Of a stretch of 64,000 bases of DNA, positions 1 to 10,200 are shown one piece after another. The notes beneath the pieces are model-generated. The model was not told where the DNA came from, ran no database searches, and saw nothing but the letters and a program-made list of their open reading frames with translations. The position numbers were made by a program, and so were the translations under genes. The stretch spans positions 62,001-126,000 of the forward strand of contig JAKEKT010000059.1 in NCBI GenBank assembly GCA_021495925.1. Reading direction: 5' to 3'. The stretch comes from Diplodia intermedia. Lineage: Eukaryota; Ascomycota; Dothideomycetes; Botryosphaeriales; Botryosphaeriaceae. Within the stretch, counting starts at the first letter, position 1. The number at the start of each line of letters is the position of its first letter.

Positions 1-844
1 GCGTCTTTCCAAAGATTCGAGAGCGGCAGGGGAGACGCATAAAATGGAGATGAAAGATGACGGTAAAGACTGAGTTTTATAGGGATTTCTACGAATCGGA
101 CCATGACAAAAACCCAAACAATTTCTTTAAACAGCCTTCTTACGTGGGCGGTTGAAGCGAATATCGGGACATGTATGCGAGATTTAAAAACCGTGCGAAT
201 ACATCTAGACGCAGGCTTCAACTACCCAGGTAAATCGAACGCGCTAGCCCACGTCTTCTGGTTGGACGCACTTGATGGCATGTTCGCCCAAGCACAGAGA
301 AGCAGTAAGTAAAATCAATAATTGAACCAAGACCAGCAACATCAAAAGCCATGTGTCTTTACGATGTTCCGATCCGAGAGAATGAGTAGTTAAAATCCAA
401 AAAGAAGCAATACACAAATTCGACAACCCTTGAGGCCGCGCACCCAACTTCTGGCCTCCGCACCTCTTCGATATGTTCAGTAGTCCGACGACTGCCCGGC
501 TCCTGCGCTATGTTTTTATGAGTTTTCTGAGCGTTTGTGTACGGTGAAGACAGGAACCTAAGCCATGTTGACTGCCAGTGGCCAACGTGGCGGTCGGCTG
601 TAAACGATGCAAAAGCCCGTGAGAGCATGCATGCACATCGTAACTGTGAACTCGAGCAGCTGACTGCGTGCGCTGCCGACCATCGGGCGAGCTGCATATG
701 CTGACGAGCAGTCGCCTCGGACGAAGCAGTCGAATCAAACGCACAAGTGAATCCCGGGAGTGGATCAGTGCTCCAGAAAAGCCAGTAGGAAAAAGCGTAA
801 TGAGTAATGAGCGCCGTCCTAATCGGTCACTCAGTCCCGGTGTC
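1..844. other. Intergenic region without a supported gene
   Basis: No reading frame here gives a recognisable protein or a splice-consistent gene model. The short frames seen are overlapping and on both strands. The stretch contains one copy of the inverted-repeat element listed separately (136-237). The part near 844 is the probable 3' flank of the minus-strand PIN-domain gene. Confidence 0.5.
136..237. mobile_element. MITE-like inverted-repeat element, copy 1
   Basis: The left end at 140-158 (TTACGTGGGCGGTTGAAGC) and the right end at 215-233 (GCTTCAACTACCCAGGTAA) are inverted copies matching at 16 of 19 positions. They bound about 95-100 bp. The same ends recur at 36.4, 38.7, 41.4 and 51.8 kb at similar spacing. 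There is no coding capacity, so if mobile it is non-autonomous. A target-site duplication is not evident. Confidence 0.5.
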
Positions 845-2157
845 TTACGCTGGTTCCCAGAGCTTGCGTCTGCCGCCACGGAGCGAGCGGGCAATCGGTG
901 GCGGGCGGGCGTACGAATCGGGATCGATGGGTCCCGAAGGCTCGGCGTTCTTGGGCGCCGTAGGGGGGACACGGGGCGTGGGTGTAGCAGAGGGCGCAAA
1001 GTTTCCGCGACCACGGTGGCCACCCCTTCCTCCACGTCCACCTCCTCCACGGAGAGCGGGCACGGGGTGAGACCGGCCGAAATCGTTGGGATCGAAGACC
1101 TGCTGCTGTCCGGCCTTGGGCTTTGGCGCAGGCGCACGCTTGAAGACGACTTCATCTTCATCCTCGGACTTATTCTCATTCACCACGATGCCGGCTTCCT
1201 GCTCTTCCTTCTTGATCCAAGCCTGCCTGTTCCTGAAGTCGCGTTCCTCACGGCCGATGATGTCACGGATCTGCTCCAGACGCTTGGCACGGACGCTGAA
1301 GCGCTGTGCAATCGTCTGCTTCCTCGGGTCGTTGGTGAGCAAGATAAAGGACTCGGGCGAGATATCGGGGTTCTGTTCGTGGTGGATGCGCCAGATCACA
1401 TGGTTGAAGAACGGCTGGAGCGGCACAGGAACCACAGACTTTCTCTTCGGCTCGGCTCTGGCATCCTCATTGGTGCGCGAGTTGTTGCGCGACCTAGATT
1501 TGCCGTGCTTGTTCACGGCGGTCTCGATCTTGTATGGGCTGGCGTTCAGAAGGCCGGGGCTCGTGGCAGAGTATGCGGAACGGGGAGACTCCGACTCGCC
1601 CCCGTGAGAGCTCTCGGAAGCCTTGTCACCGTTGCTACCCAGAGAAGCCAGAGAGTTGTTCAGTTCGTCGGCCAGCTCATCGGCCTCGTCGGCGGACTCG
1701 GTCATGGAGAGCAGCGTCTCAGGCAAGAGGAAGCTCTCGACCTCCTCCCAGGCGCGGTAGATCTCGTCGCCGCCCTGCAGTTGTACGAGGCCAGCGGTCT
1801 GGACTTCGGTGATTGAAGTAACGTCGTCGAGCCACTGAAGGGCTTCCTGGGCGTCGGTGGCCGGCTTGCCGCCAGCCCGCTTGATGCGGTCGATTTGCTC
1901 GAGGGCTAAACGGCGGGTCAGACGGCCCAGCCGAGGGCAGCGGAGGACTCACTGTAGAGGGGTACGAAAAGGCGCATGGCGCCGTTGCTGATCCACTTGC
2001 GAATGCCATCGCGGGTGCTCTTCTTGACGCCGGCCAGGAAGGCTGTCTCATCGACGATGCAGTTGAATACTTTCCGCGCGGGCGCATCGGGCTTGGGCAG
2101 GCGGCCCTGCTGGGGCTGGGCCTGGACCTGCGCGCGGAGCGGGGCGCTTGCGCGCAT
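845..2157 (-). CDS. PIN-domain protein with Gly/Arg-rich tail
   Basis: Exons complement(1953..2157, 845..1905) join across a 47-bp GTGAGT-TAG intron and give about 421 residues. The N-terminal part reads FNCIVDETAFLAG, then a helix and LFVPLYTLEQ, as in the first half of a PIN (PilT N-terminus nuclease-like) fold. After a charged, disordered insertion, the second half carries FILLTNDPRKQTIAQRF and a helical segment. The tail is RGG-like (GGGGRGGRGGHRGRG), suggesting RNA binding. PIN domains use clustered acidic residues to cleave RNA; whether this one is active is inference. The start at 2157 is minimal: the frame stays open upstream with low-complexity Pro/Ala, and another ATG near 2472 in a different phase could start an extra 5' exon that I could not phase. 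Upstream lies the minus-strand TRAX gene in the same orientation. Confidence 0.72.
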
Positions 2158-2756
2158 CGTGGGCGATGCGAGCGGAGGGAGCGTGGGCGCAGACGGCGGC
2201 GGCGGCGTTCGCAGGGCGGGTGGTCTTCTTGGTTGGGCGGTGTTGGGGGTCTGGGCAGTTAAGCAGCTGGGCGACGAGGCATCGCCGTGCGGGTTCGGCG
2301 CTGCAAGGGCCTAGGGCGAGGCTGGTCTGGAAGGGCTCACGCGGCGACCGAGTCTCACAGCAAGCGCATGTCCAGAGGTGGGCTGGTCAGAAGTCGGAGG
2401 CAGTGCGCGGGCGAGGTGCATGTCGGAGCGGGTCGAGGTGTGGCGGGCGTAGGCGCCGTGGGCTGGCGAGCCATGATTTAACCACGGCCGCCGCCCACAG
2501 CCCTAAGGCCGGAGTCACTTGGAGGTCTCACTTCACAGCCAGACACGTTGCCCGGCCTCGTCGTTCTAGCCATTGTTATTTCTTCATGCGTCCTGCATGG
2601 CCCGGCTTCTACGTCCCCGGCCGCCGGCCTGCACGCTGCGTCTCGCCCTCACGCTCTCGCCCTGGCCTCTGCCCGCACCCGCATAGATCGGACCAAGGGT
2701 GTGTTGAGGCCTCAAGCCTGACGCCCCTCTTGCATAACCGCGCAATCGCCGGGCGC
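2158..2756. other. Gap holding the PIN-gene 5' region
   Basis: About 600 bp of GC-rich sequence between two minus-strand genes. It probably contains the TRAX terminator and the promoter or an untranslated or extra first exon of the PIN-domain gene (possible ATG near 2472, possible donor GTGAGA near 2358). No independent gene is supported. Confidence 0.45.
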
Positions 2757-3764
2757 TCAGAAGCCCTCGACCTCCTCGCGACCCCGGCGCTCCCCTCCCA
2801 GGTCGGGCATCCAGCCCTTCGGCCGCTCTCGCCCACGTATGATCAGCCCGTACAGCGCATTCTCAACCTTTTCCACGCATGTCCGCATCACCCCCATCTT
2901 CTTGTCCACGTCGCCCGAGAACTTGCGCTCGCCGATGTCCAAGCCCTCGAGATGCGTGCGCAGCTCCCGCATGTCCTCCAGCACATTCCTCTGTGGCTTT
3001 TGCGTTGGCGTGTCCACGTCCATCGCATCATCCTTCTGCTCCTTTGCTGCAGGCTGCCGACGGGACTCTCCACCCGGCAGCCCTCCGCTTGTTGCCATTG
3101 CTGTGATTGCAAACCTCATGAGCTCGCCCACCATGTCAAAGATGCCCAGGATGTAGTCCTCAGGCGTCAGGAGGATGGCGCCACCCTCGCTGCCCAGCTC
3201 TGCCAGTTTCTTGCATGATTCTTCGTACGATATGAGGGACTGGGTCTCGAGGTAATGCTGGAAGCTCAGCGATTCCATGAATTCCTGGTGGCCTCCTGTG
3301 ATGTTGCGCGAATAGCGATAGGCATCGATGCCCTGCAGGTCTTTGGAAACGACAGCATACGTCTTCTGGATCGTGTCCCAGTACTGGGCATTCGCTTTCG
3401 TTATATTGGGCGGGATCGGCTGTCCGAGCTTGCGCATTCTACACAAACGTCAGTCGACATGTGCTCGTATTTCCCGCGTCACTTCTGCAGCTGAAGGCGC
3501 ATTGTTGCGACGGGCTGGCGTACCTCTGGAGTGAGAAGATACTGTCGACGGTTAGCAAGCGCCCATCGCAGGCATGTACTGCGCCGCTCACATCTTCTTG
3601 CTTGCAGCGGTAATGTCGCGTGAGGCCTTGATGATGCGCTCGCGACGGTCGTGATGCTCGTCCAGTTCGGCGCGGAAGACCTCAAACATGGGCATGAAGG
3701 GGGAGGTGCGCTGCTGCTTGCTGGAGTCCTCCATGGCTTCGGTATACGTGCGCTTCTGGCCCAT
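2757..3764 (-). CDS. Translin-associated factor X (TRAX) family protein
   Basis: Three exons, complement(3592..3764, 3524..3541, 2757..3438), give 290 residues; the middle exon is only 18 nt and all phases close. The N-terminus MGQKRTYTEAMEDSS precedes the helical translin core: FRAELDEHHDRRERIIKASRDIT, then SKKIIFSLQRMRKLGQ built across the microexon, and FQHYLETQSLISYEE. The acidic pair in the TPEDYILGIFDMVGELMRF helix fits the TRAX catalytic helix. TRAX pairs with translin in the C3PO endoribonuclease, which acts on small RNA and tRNA fragments. A translin partner is not in this window. An in-frame ATG at 3848 lies upstream, but the start at 3764 fits family length. The C-terminus is charged and Gly/Arg rich. 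The 5' end faces the GPI14-like gene, 244 bp away. Confidence 0.88.
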
Positions 3765-4008
3765 TGAGGTTGTGTGTAGAGGTCGGGCGCGCGCGGCTAG
3801 GGCAGGTGCATGGAGGAAGGCGCGATGCGGGCAGCGCGTCTGACGCAAAGGCGCGCAAAGTAGGTGCAGCTCGGGCAGTTTTACGCGCCGGCAAGACTTG
3901 CCTCTCCTTTCCCTCCCGCTGGCCGTCCCGTCTCCCGTCTGCGACTGACCCCCGCCGTGCCCGGTCCATCGTCTCTGTCACCATTTGCTGTTTCTTTGGT
4001 GCCCCGCC

Positions 4009-5426
4009 ATGGCTCAATTGATCTCCAGTCCTCAATATGTCTTCTCGGCCGCATTCGTCCTTCGCGCTGTCCTGCTTGTCTACGGTCTCTTCCAGGACGC
4101 GTATTCGCCGATGAAATATACCGACATCGACTACTTCGTCTTCACCGATGCGGCCCGCTTCGTCTCGCAAGGCGCCTCTCCATACAAGCGTGATACCTAC
4201 CGCTACACCCCGCTGCTTGCTTGGTTTATTTACCCAACCACTTGGTCCCGCCTATGGTTCCACTCGGGCAAGGTCCTCTTCGCCCTCGGTGACATTGTTG
4301 CCGGCTGGTTTATTTACCAGATCCTGCGGCGCACTGCCAATATGCCTACCGAAAGAGCAATCAAGTTTGCAAGTATCTGGCTTTTGAATCCTATGGTTGC
4401 TCAGATCAGCACCAGAGGAAGTTCCGAGGGCCTTCTCGGCGTTATCGTCACCGCTTTACTCTGGGCGGTTGTCCAGAGGCGCATTGTGCTCACTGGGCTC
4501 TTACTGGGCCTTGCGGTACATTTCAAGATCTATCCGTTTATTTATGCTGCCTCCATCGTCTGGTGGCTTGACGACGAAAACCGTGATCCGCCGAAAGCGT
4601 CGTCGCGGTCCGGGCTCTTAGCGTTCTTCAACAGAGCACGCATCACATTGGCCGTTGTCAGCTTTCTGACTTTCATGGCATTGAATGCCATCATGTTCCT
4701 CATGTGAGTCTCGGTCGAACCCTACGTTCAATGTCGCTAATACGCAGCCCAGCTATGGAGAGCCTTTCCTCGAGCACACCTTCTTCTACCACCTCATTCG
4801 ACTCGATCACCGCCACAACTTCTCGCCTTATAACACTATGCTCTACCTCAACTCTTCCCCCGTAGCCAAACCAGCTTTGAAACTTGAGTCCTTAGCTTTC
4901 GTTCCTCAGTTGCTCTTCAGCGCCATCGCTATCCCCTTGGTACTTGCGAAGAAAGACTTGCCTTCCACAATGCTTGCCCAGACATTTGCCTTCGTTACTT
5001 TCAACAAGGTCTGCACAAGCCAGGTAAGCTTTCCGCTTCGACTGTAAGCAGACTTTCGCTCACGGAAATTCATCGATCAGTACTTCTTGTGGTATCTTAT
5101 CTTCTTGCCCTTCTACCTTCCCACGTCCTCCCTTCTTCGAAGCCCTTCCAAGGGAATCGCCGCCCTTGTCTTATGGGTTATTGGACAGGTAGACCTCCTC
5201 TCCTTCCACTACCTCCTAACCAATCACTGATTCTGTTCAGGCGCTCTGGCTACAACAAGGATACCAGTTGGAGTTCTTAGGCAATTCCACTTTCGTTCCC
5301 GGCCTTTGGTTCGCCAGTGTGATTTTTTTCCTCATCAACACATGGATTCTCGGTGTTGTTATCACAGACATCGGAAGCGCACAATCTGCGGGTCTTGTTT
5401 CCGGTATTGGCAAGAAGACTTCTTGA
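4009..5426 (+). CDS. GPI14: GPI mannosyltransferase 1 (PIG-M/Gpi14 family)
   Basis: Four exons (4009..4703, 4753..5023, 5081..5188, 5241..5426) with 49-57 bp introns give 419 residues. PIG-M adds the first alpha-1,4-mannose to GlcN-(acyl)PI from dolichol-phosphate mannose in the ER lumen, an essential step of GPI anchor synthesis. The protein opens with a membrane segment, then YTDIDYFVFTDAARFV, which holds the luminal DXD motif of GT-C mannosyltransferases, then SPYKRDTYRYTPLLAW. Later blocks include LNPMVAQISTRGSSEG, HFKIYPFIYAAS, and FLEHTFFYHLIRLDHRHNFSPY across the first intron. Many hydrophobic segments indicate a polytopic ER protein. The first intron uses the second of two nearby AGs, 4752 rather than 4747, because only that keeps the conserved IYGEP reading. 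The ATG at 4009 lies in GCCATGG; an upstream in-frame ATG or near-cognate at 3985 is less likely. Confidence 0.93.
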
Positions 5427-5840
5427 CATGCTCATTTTATCTTCAAATAACCCCCCATCTATGTCAGAATAATTACTTCAACTACCCAAGTAGAAAGGAC
5501 ATAGAGTCCTCGACGGAGCACAGATACTCAAATGCTGCTATTGTGACGGTAGACGCACCGACTGATGAGATAAGTTCGCAATCAAGGGGGTTCTTATTGT
5601 TTATTAGGAGATAGTATTTCATTTTCATGCACTAGGAACGAACATATATTTTGGATGTAGGCGGACAAGGTATTGTATCGTTGCACACATAACAATATCC
5701 GTCCGCGCATCGTCCGCATCGCGAGACTTCGAAACCTCAGTCTCACCACCAGTACACTTTCAATTCCTTCTTCGATAGTACACAGCTGTTCAGCCAACTA
5801 AGCCAACAGTAGCAAAGTGTCCCACCAGACCCTCGTTGAG
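5427..5840. other. Convergent 3' flank with a solo element end
   Basis: This 414-bp gap between a plus-strand and a minus-strand gene holds both 3' untranslated regions. At 5477-5494 it contains TTCAACTACCCAAGTAG, matching one end of the dispersed inverted-repeat family, but no opposite end is found at the expected distance. Confidence 0.45.
5477..5494 (+). repeat. Solo end of the dispersed inverted-repeat element
   Basis: The 11-mer TTCAACTACCC at 5477-5487 is followed by AAGTAG, as in the complete copies. An opposite end about 80-100 bp upstream would fall in the last coding exon of the GPI14-like gene and is not seen. This may be a decayed copy or chance. Confidence 0.3.
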
Positions 5841-7715
5841 TTACTTCTGCCCGTTTTTGAGCCACGAGAAGGCCGAAGCGCCTCCAATTGGGTTTGTAGA
5901 CCGAGGCTTGCTTCCATCCCTTGTGGATCCGCTCATCTTGGACAGGTCAGTCGATATGGTTCTCTTCGGCTGCTGCTGTTGCTGCTGCTGTTGCGTATCT
6001 GCACCGACCGTAGACACGGAAGATACACTTGTCACGCGGCGGCGACCCTCATCGAAAAAGCGCGACTGACTAGTGGGAGTAGTCACAGAAGCCGGGCCCT
6101 GTGACATTGATGGAGTGCGGGATGAAGTGCGAATGGGTTTGAGGACCTTGATTCCGGTATCACGGCGCTGGTACGTATCGTTGCTTGGTGCTTTGCTTGC
6201 GCCAGCCCAGTCCATGGACTCCGACCTCTCGGCTGTGCGCCGCCAGTTGCTCCAGATGGCAGGGGAAGATCCTGAACGAGAAAGGCCGGGACCTGAGGAC
6301 TCTCCTTCTGAGGGTTCTTTGGCATCGTTCCGGATGCTCGGGCCCCAGGCTGGTCGTTCGAGACTCCTACGATCGCTTTGGGAGGTAGTTCCGTCATCAG
6401 AGGATGGAACAGTGACATTTCGGTCGCTGTCAGATCCAGGGGGCACAGGCGACACAGACACTGCTTTGAGTCCCTCCAGAGTCTGAGGCATGGGCCTTTC
6501 CCCAACAGCTGCATGGCTTGTTGCAGGCTCTTGGTACGTATCTTGGTACTTGTCTTGGTCATCCGGTCTAATCCACGGAGAGCTGCTGACTTGGAGCGTT
6601 TTGAATGCGTGGTCATCTTCAGGACGTACCAATGGTACGGAAAGCTTGCTCCTGTCGTCATCAAACAAGGTCAGTGTGTTTGACGACAGCAGAATGTCTG
6701 CATTATGTGACCGCAGCAAGTCACTACCAAGGAAAACCTTGATAGCCTTTGACTCTTTTTCCGATGCCTGAGACTCTACAACGGTGAAGTCAACGGTCAG
6801 CGAGGGAAGTTGCGGTGTAGGGCTACCGGAACGAGACGAAGCTGGATATGGTATCGCTTCGGGCAGATAAAGCTCGAGTTTGATTTTGCGAACACCATCC
6901 TCAGAGTACCTAATCTCTGACTGGAAGCCCAGCTTGGTGATCAGGGCCAGATCCAAACACGAGGTGTAGGATCCAGTGCACACAGCTGCATAGAGGAGCG
7001 AGTCATGCTTGAAGTTTCGATTGAGCCAGCAACGGATAATAGCCGGCACCGAGCCCAGGATGAACAAGCCGGGGGCAAGGCGCGGAACCTCCAGCGTCGG
7101 AGCGCCAACAGGAAAGGTAGAGTCAAGACCTAAGCTGTTGGCACGACCAGAAGTGGCTGAATGTACGGATGCAGCAGCGGAGCTTTGGCGTCCATCCGAC
7201 TTGTGGGAGAAACTCCGCTCAGTCATTGGATGGCCACCAAGGCTGCTTCCGGTCCGCGGTATCAGGTCCATGGACGAGCGGGCCGCGTGAGACCAGTGGC
7301 CCTGATTAGCTGTTTCATCAAAGCGGACACTGTTGGCGCGTGAAGTTGTCCCAAGACGCCTAGGCTCTTCGTCCGCATCTAGATGTAGGCTAGACAGCAG
7401 ATTAGTCGACTGGTCGTCAAAGCTGGAGAAAGCGTCGGCGGTAGGCTGCTGCAGAGGCACTGGAGAAATGTTAGCTATATGCTGGGGCTTGGCTGAATTT
7501 TATGTTTGACCTTGCTGCGGAGTGCCGCCGAGGACACTCGGAAAAGGCGAGGAAGCGCCCCAGACAGACTTCACGCGGGCGTCCTCATCCTGCCTCCTCT
7601 CCAGGCGGGCGAGCCGGTCAGCGTGATCGGTCTGGGTCTGCTGGACGCGCAACATCTCGGAATGGATGCGCCAGAGATCGTCGCGTGGAGTGAAGGAGAC
7701 GCTCTGAGGATCCAT
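5841..7715 (-). CDS. Fungal protein with retropepsin-like domain, Cys in the catalytic loop
   Basis: Two exons, complement(7511..7715, 5841..7459), flank a 51-bp intron and give 607 residues. An in-frame ATG also lies 12 nt upstream at 7727. After a helical start (DDLWRIHSEMLRVQQ) and a Ser-rich segment, residues about 180-345 resemble a retroviral-type aspartic protease fold. The strand AAVCTGSYTSCLDLALITKLG matches the loop that normally reads D(T/S)G, here CTG, and FLGSDLLRSHNADILLSSNT resembles the closing strand seen in Ddi1 and retrotransposon proteases. The rest is low-complexity Ser/Pro with a Gln run (CAG/CAA repeats near 5970-5993) and a conserved-looking end SAFSWLKNG. I recognise it only as a conserved ascomycete protein, so activity is unknown. 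The domain reading is inference from motif spacing. Confidence 0.7.
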
Positions 7716-8529
7716 CACAGAGAACATGCAGTTCCTACGCCAGCCGTCAAACAGCAGTATAGGTCCGAAGCGAACAGAATGCAACCATCACCCAACGGGG
7801 TAGCCTAGCACCTCTCCGCTCCTCTCCTCCGTCACCAGTGTCCCAGCGGACGGCGCAGCCGCCAGCGACCCAGGCTATGTGGCCTCGCTTGTGTCAACAG
7901 TGCTGGTATCACGCTGAGTAATGGTACTGTTTATCGGTGACGAGGGCCGCGGAGCCAGACCGTTGTCGGAGAGCAAGGGGAAGCGGGCGGATGTCGTAGC
8001 AGATGCGCGGTCAGCGGGCGGTAGAATATTGGAGCTGAGGCTCAAGGCGCGTCGCAGCGTGAGGAGCGCGGCGGAGCGAGGCGGACGGTGACGGTGGCAG
8101 CGAGGGATGGGCGGCAGGCGTTGATAAAAGCAAGCGGCACGGCGAGGCAACGACAGGCAACAGGGGAGTGGACGGCTACAAGAGCGGATGCGTTGGATTT
8201 CGTACAAGCCGAGCACAGCGAAGGGGAGGCCGCGGAAGCTGGAGGCGCTGGCGTGAAGCCGATGTTTAGGTAGCTGAGGTTGGAGGTTCGAGCAGAGGCC
8301 GGGCCGCCCGTGCAGATCAGGCAGGCGGGCGTCACTTTAGTGGAAAGCAGCTGCCTGTTGTCACGTCCAAACACGCTAGCACTCGCTCACTGGTTTGCCA
8401 CCCTTGCGCAAGCATAAGACAACCAGTCTAAATGCTATCTATTTTCTGCCCTCGATACAAACGCGTTTCGCGATTGTGGCTCATGCAGGCGACACAACCG
8501 AACAACCCGAAGTGCGGCACAGCACAGGG
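7716..8529. other. Intergenic region, no supported gene
   Basis: This gap contains the promoter of the retropepsin-like gene on its left and the 3' flank of the esterase gene on its right. Overlapping open frames on both strands at 7875-8374 show no domain and no coherent splice model. Confidence 0.45.
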
Positions 8530-9571
8530 CTAAAGCCCACTCCACCCATCCGCATCGTTCCACGCAGGGAGCGCAAAAGGAATGTGTTGCGGCAGCTGCT
8601 CCGGATAAGCCGAAGCAATCAAGCTCATCAGCTCGTCGATGAGTATTTTGTATGCTTTTGGCGTCAAATGCAACCCTGAGCATTCCACACTCGTGAGCCA
8701 AAGCCAACAGCGGCGCTCTCGGACATGACTCACCGTCGTACATGAGCTCCTCTATCAGCTTGTTTCTCTCGACGCTTCTGCAGCCAGGCAGCGGCTCGCC
8801 CGCAACCCAGCCGGCTCGAGCCATTAGGATAGACCATAGGTCCAATACTGGCAGATTCAATTCCTCGCCTACCTTGCGTGCTGCATTGGCGTACTTCCTG
8901 GTGTGTTCGGCAGTGCGCTGAAGGCCGTTGTGGCCCTTCATGATGTCAACCGGCTCCATCCGGCGTTCATCGACAGGTGTAGGCGTGATGATAATCAAAC
9001 GCGGGCTGTGTGCCTTGACACAAGCATGCGTGCATATTTCCCGAAGGTTCTGCATGTACCTCTCCAAACTGACGTGTTGCTTGCTGCTGCTTCCCTCGAC
9101 ACAGGCGTCGTTGGCGCCAAAGAAGACGGTCTGATGAGCTGTGGTCAGAAGAGTGGGCGCCACGGCGGGGCATGGGGACTACCATTATCCGGACTTTTGC
9201 CTCATCGGGAGAAGGCATGAAGCGTGGGAGGACCTTCAATGCCTTCTCGGTGTTGTAGCCATTGAAGCCACGATTCACCACATCGAGTCTGCGGGCATAG
9301 GCTGCTCGGCCATCAGCATGTGCTTCGTCGGAGGCGGCGAGGGCTCCAACGCACCCTGCTGCAGGGGTGCAGCGAAGCCGAAGCCGTCGTTTTCACCGGA
9401 AGCCTGGGTGATGGAGTCTTGCGAGGCGGTCAGCGCGCGCTTACATCACCGGCGTGTACAGTGTGGCATGTACCAACCTCCGAAGAGCAGTATCTGCTCA
9501 TACAACGCAACCTGCCCCGCCGATGGTCAGCGTGGGCGCACGCACGCGATTCGCTCAAGGGTGCTGACCAT
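8530..9571 (-). CDS. IAH1: SGNH-family isoamyl-acetate-hydrolysing esterase
   Basis: Six exons, complement(9569..9571, 9478..9511, 9355..9417, 9183..9301, 8734..9130, 8530..8675), give 253 residues and all phases close. The first coding exon is only the ATG, followed by GTCAGC...GCTGACC...CAG. The SGNH blocks are visible: ILLFGDSIT with nucleophile Ser14, spliced across GGA G|AC; RGFNGYNT with the oxyanion Gly; VFFGANDAC with Asn80; and DGLHLTPKAY holding Asp205 and His208 of the triad. Family members hydrolyse short-chain acetate esters such as isoamyl acetate and influence volatile ester levels; they are soluble and intracellular. Introns are 52-60 bp. The start exon is the least certain part; no other in-frame ATG lies upstream of the GDSIT block in that exon. 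Confidence 0.88.
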
Positions 9572-10200
9572 GACTCGGACGGTGTGCGGGCCGCAGCAAA
9601 TCCTGCTTCAAATGCTGATCTATCCAGGCCGAAGATGAGGGACGCGGAGAGCCAAGTTGTCGCATGACAGACTTTAGGTAGGGTGGAGGGGATGGGGCGT
9701 GCGCGCAGCCGGTGCAAGAAACGCCGAAGGAGCGCGCAGCTTGGGTCGTGGCGCGGGGCGATAGCACGCAGCCGCGATAGCCAGCGCCGCGGAGCCTCGC
9801 AGATGAAACATGGCGTAAGCGCGCAATACGGAGGGCGGTCAGCTGCCCGCGCGCTGGACGCGCCGCGCATCGGTTCGGCTGGCTGTACGATGGGTCGGGG
9901 TCTGCTCGATGAACCGGCGTCGCGTGGGGCTCTAGTGCTCTATTGTTGTCTCTGCCCATGGTCCCCGCCTGGTCCCTTTTGACCGCCTGGCGCCGCTCAT
10001 TCGCCAGGCTGCTGCCAACTCGCCGGGGCGCGTGCACACCGCGATGACCACATCTGCGTCGGTCATGCCCGCATCCTTGCGGAGATCCTCTTGTCGCTCT
10101 GAGTATTAGCTCCCCATTATCCTCGCGCCTGCCCTCCGCCCAAACCCCTCCTCCTGCCACATGCGAACAAAGCGGGCCGCCCGCGTGAACCACAGGCAAC
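9572..10200. other. Divergent promoter region
   Basis: 629 bp between the start codons of the minus-strand esterase and the plus-strand CLC transporter. It is GC rich and carries no supported gene. It presumably holds both promoters. Confidence 0.5.

Noticed and set aside
668..1816. 382-codon plus-strand frame opposite the PIN-domain gene
   Set aside because: The minus strand encodes the recognisable protein with a clean intron; the plus frame has no domain.
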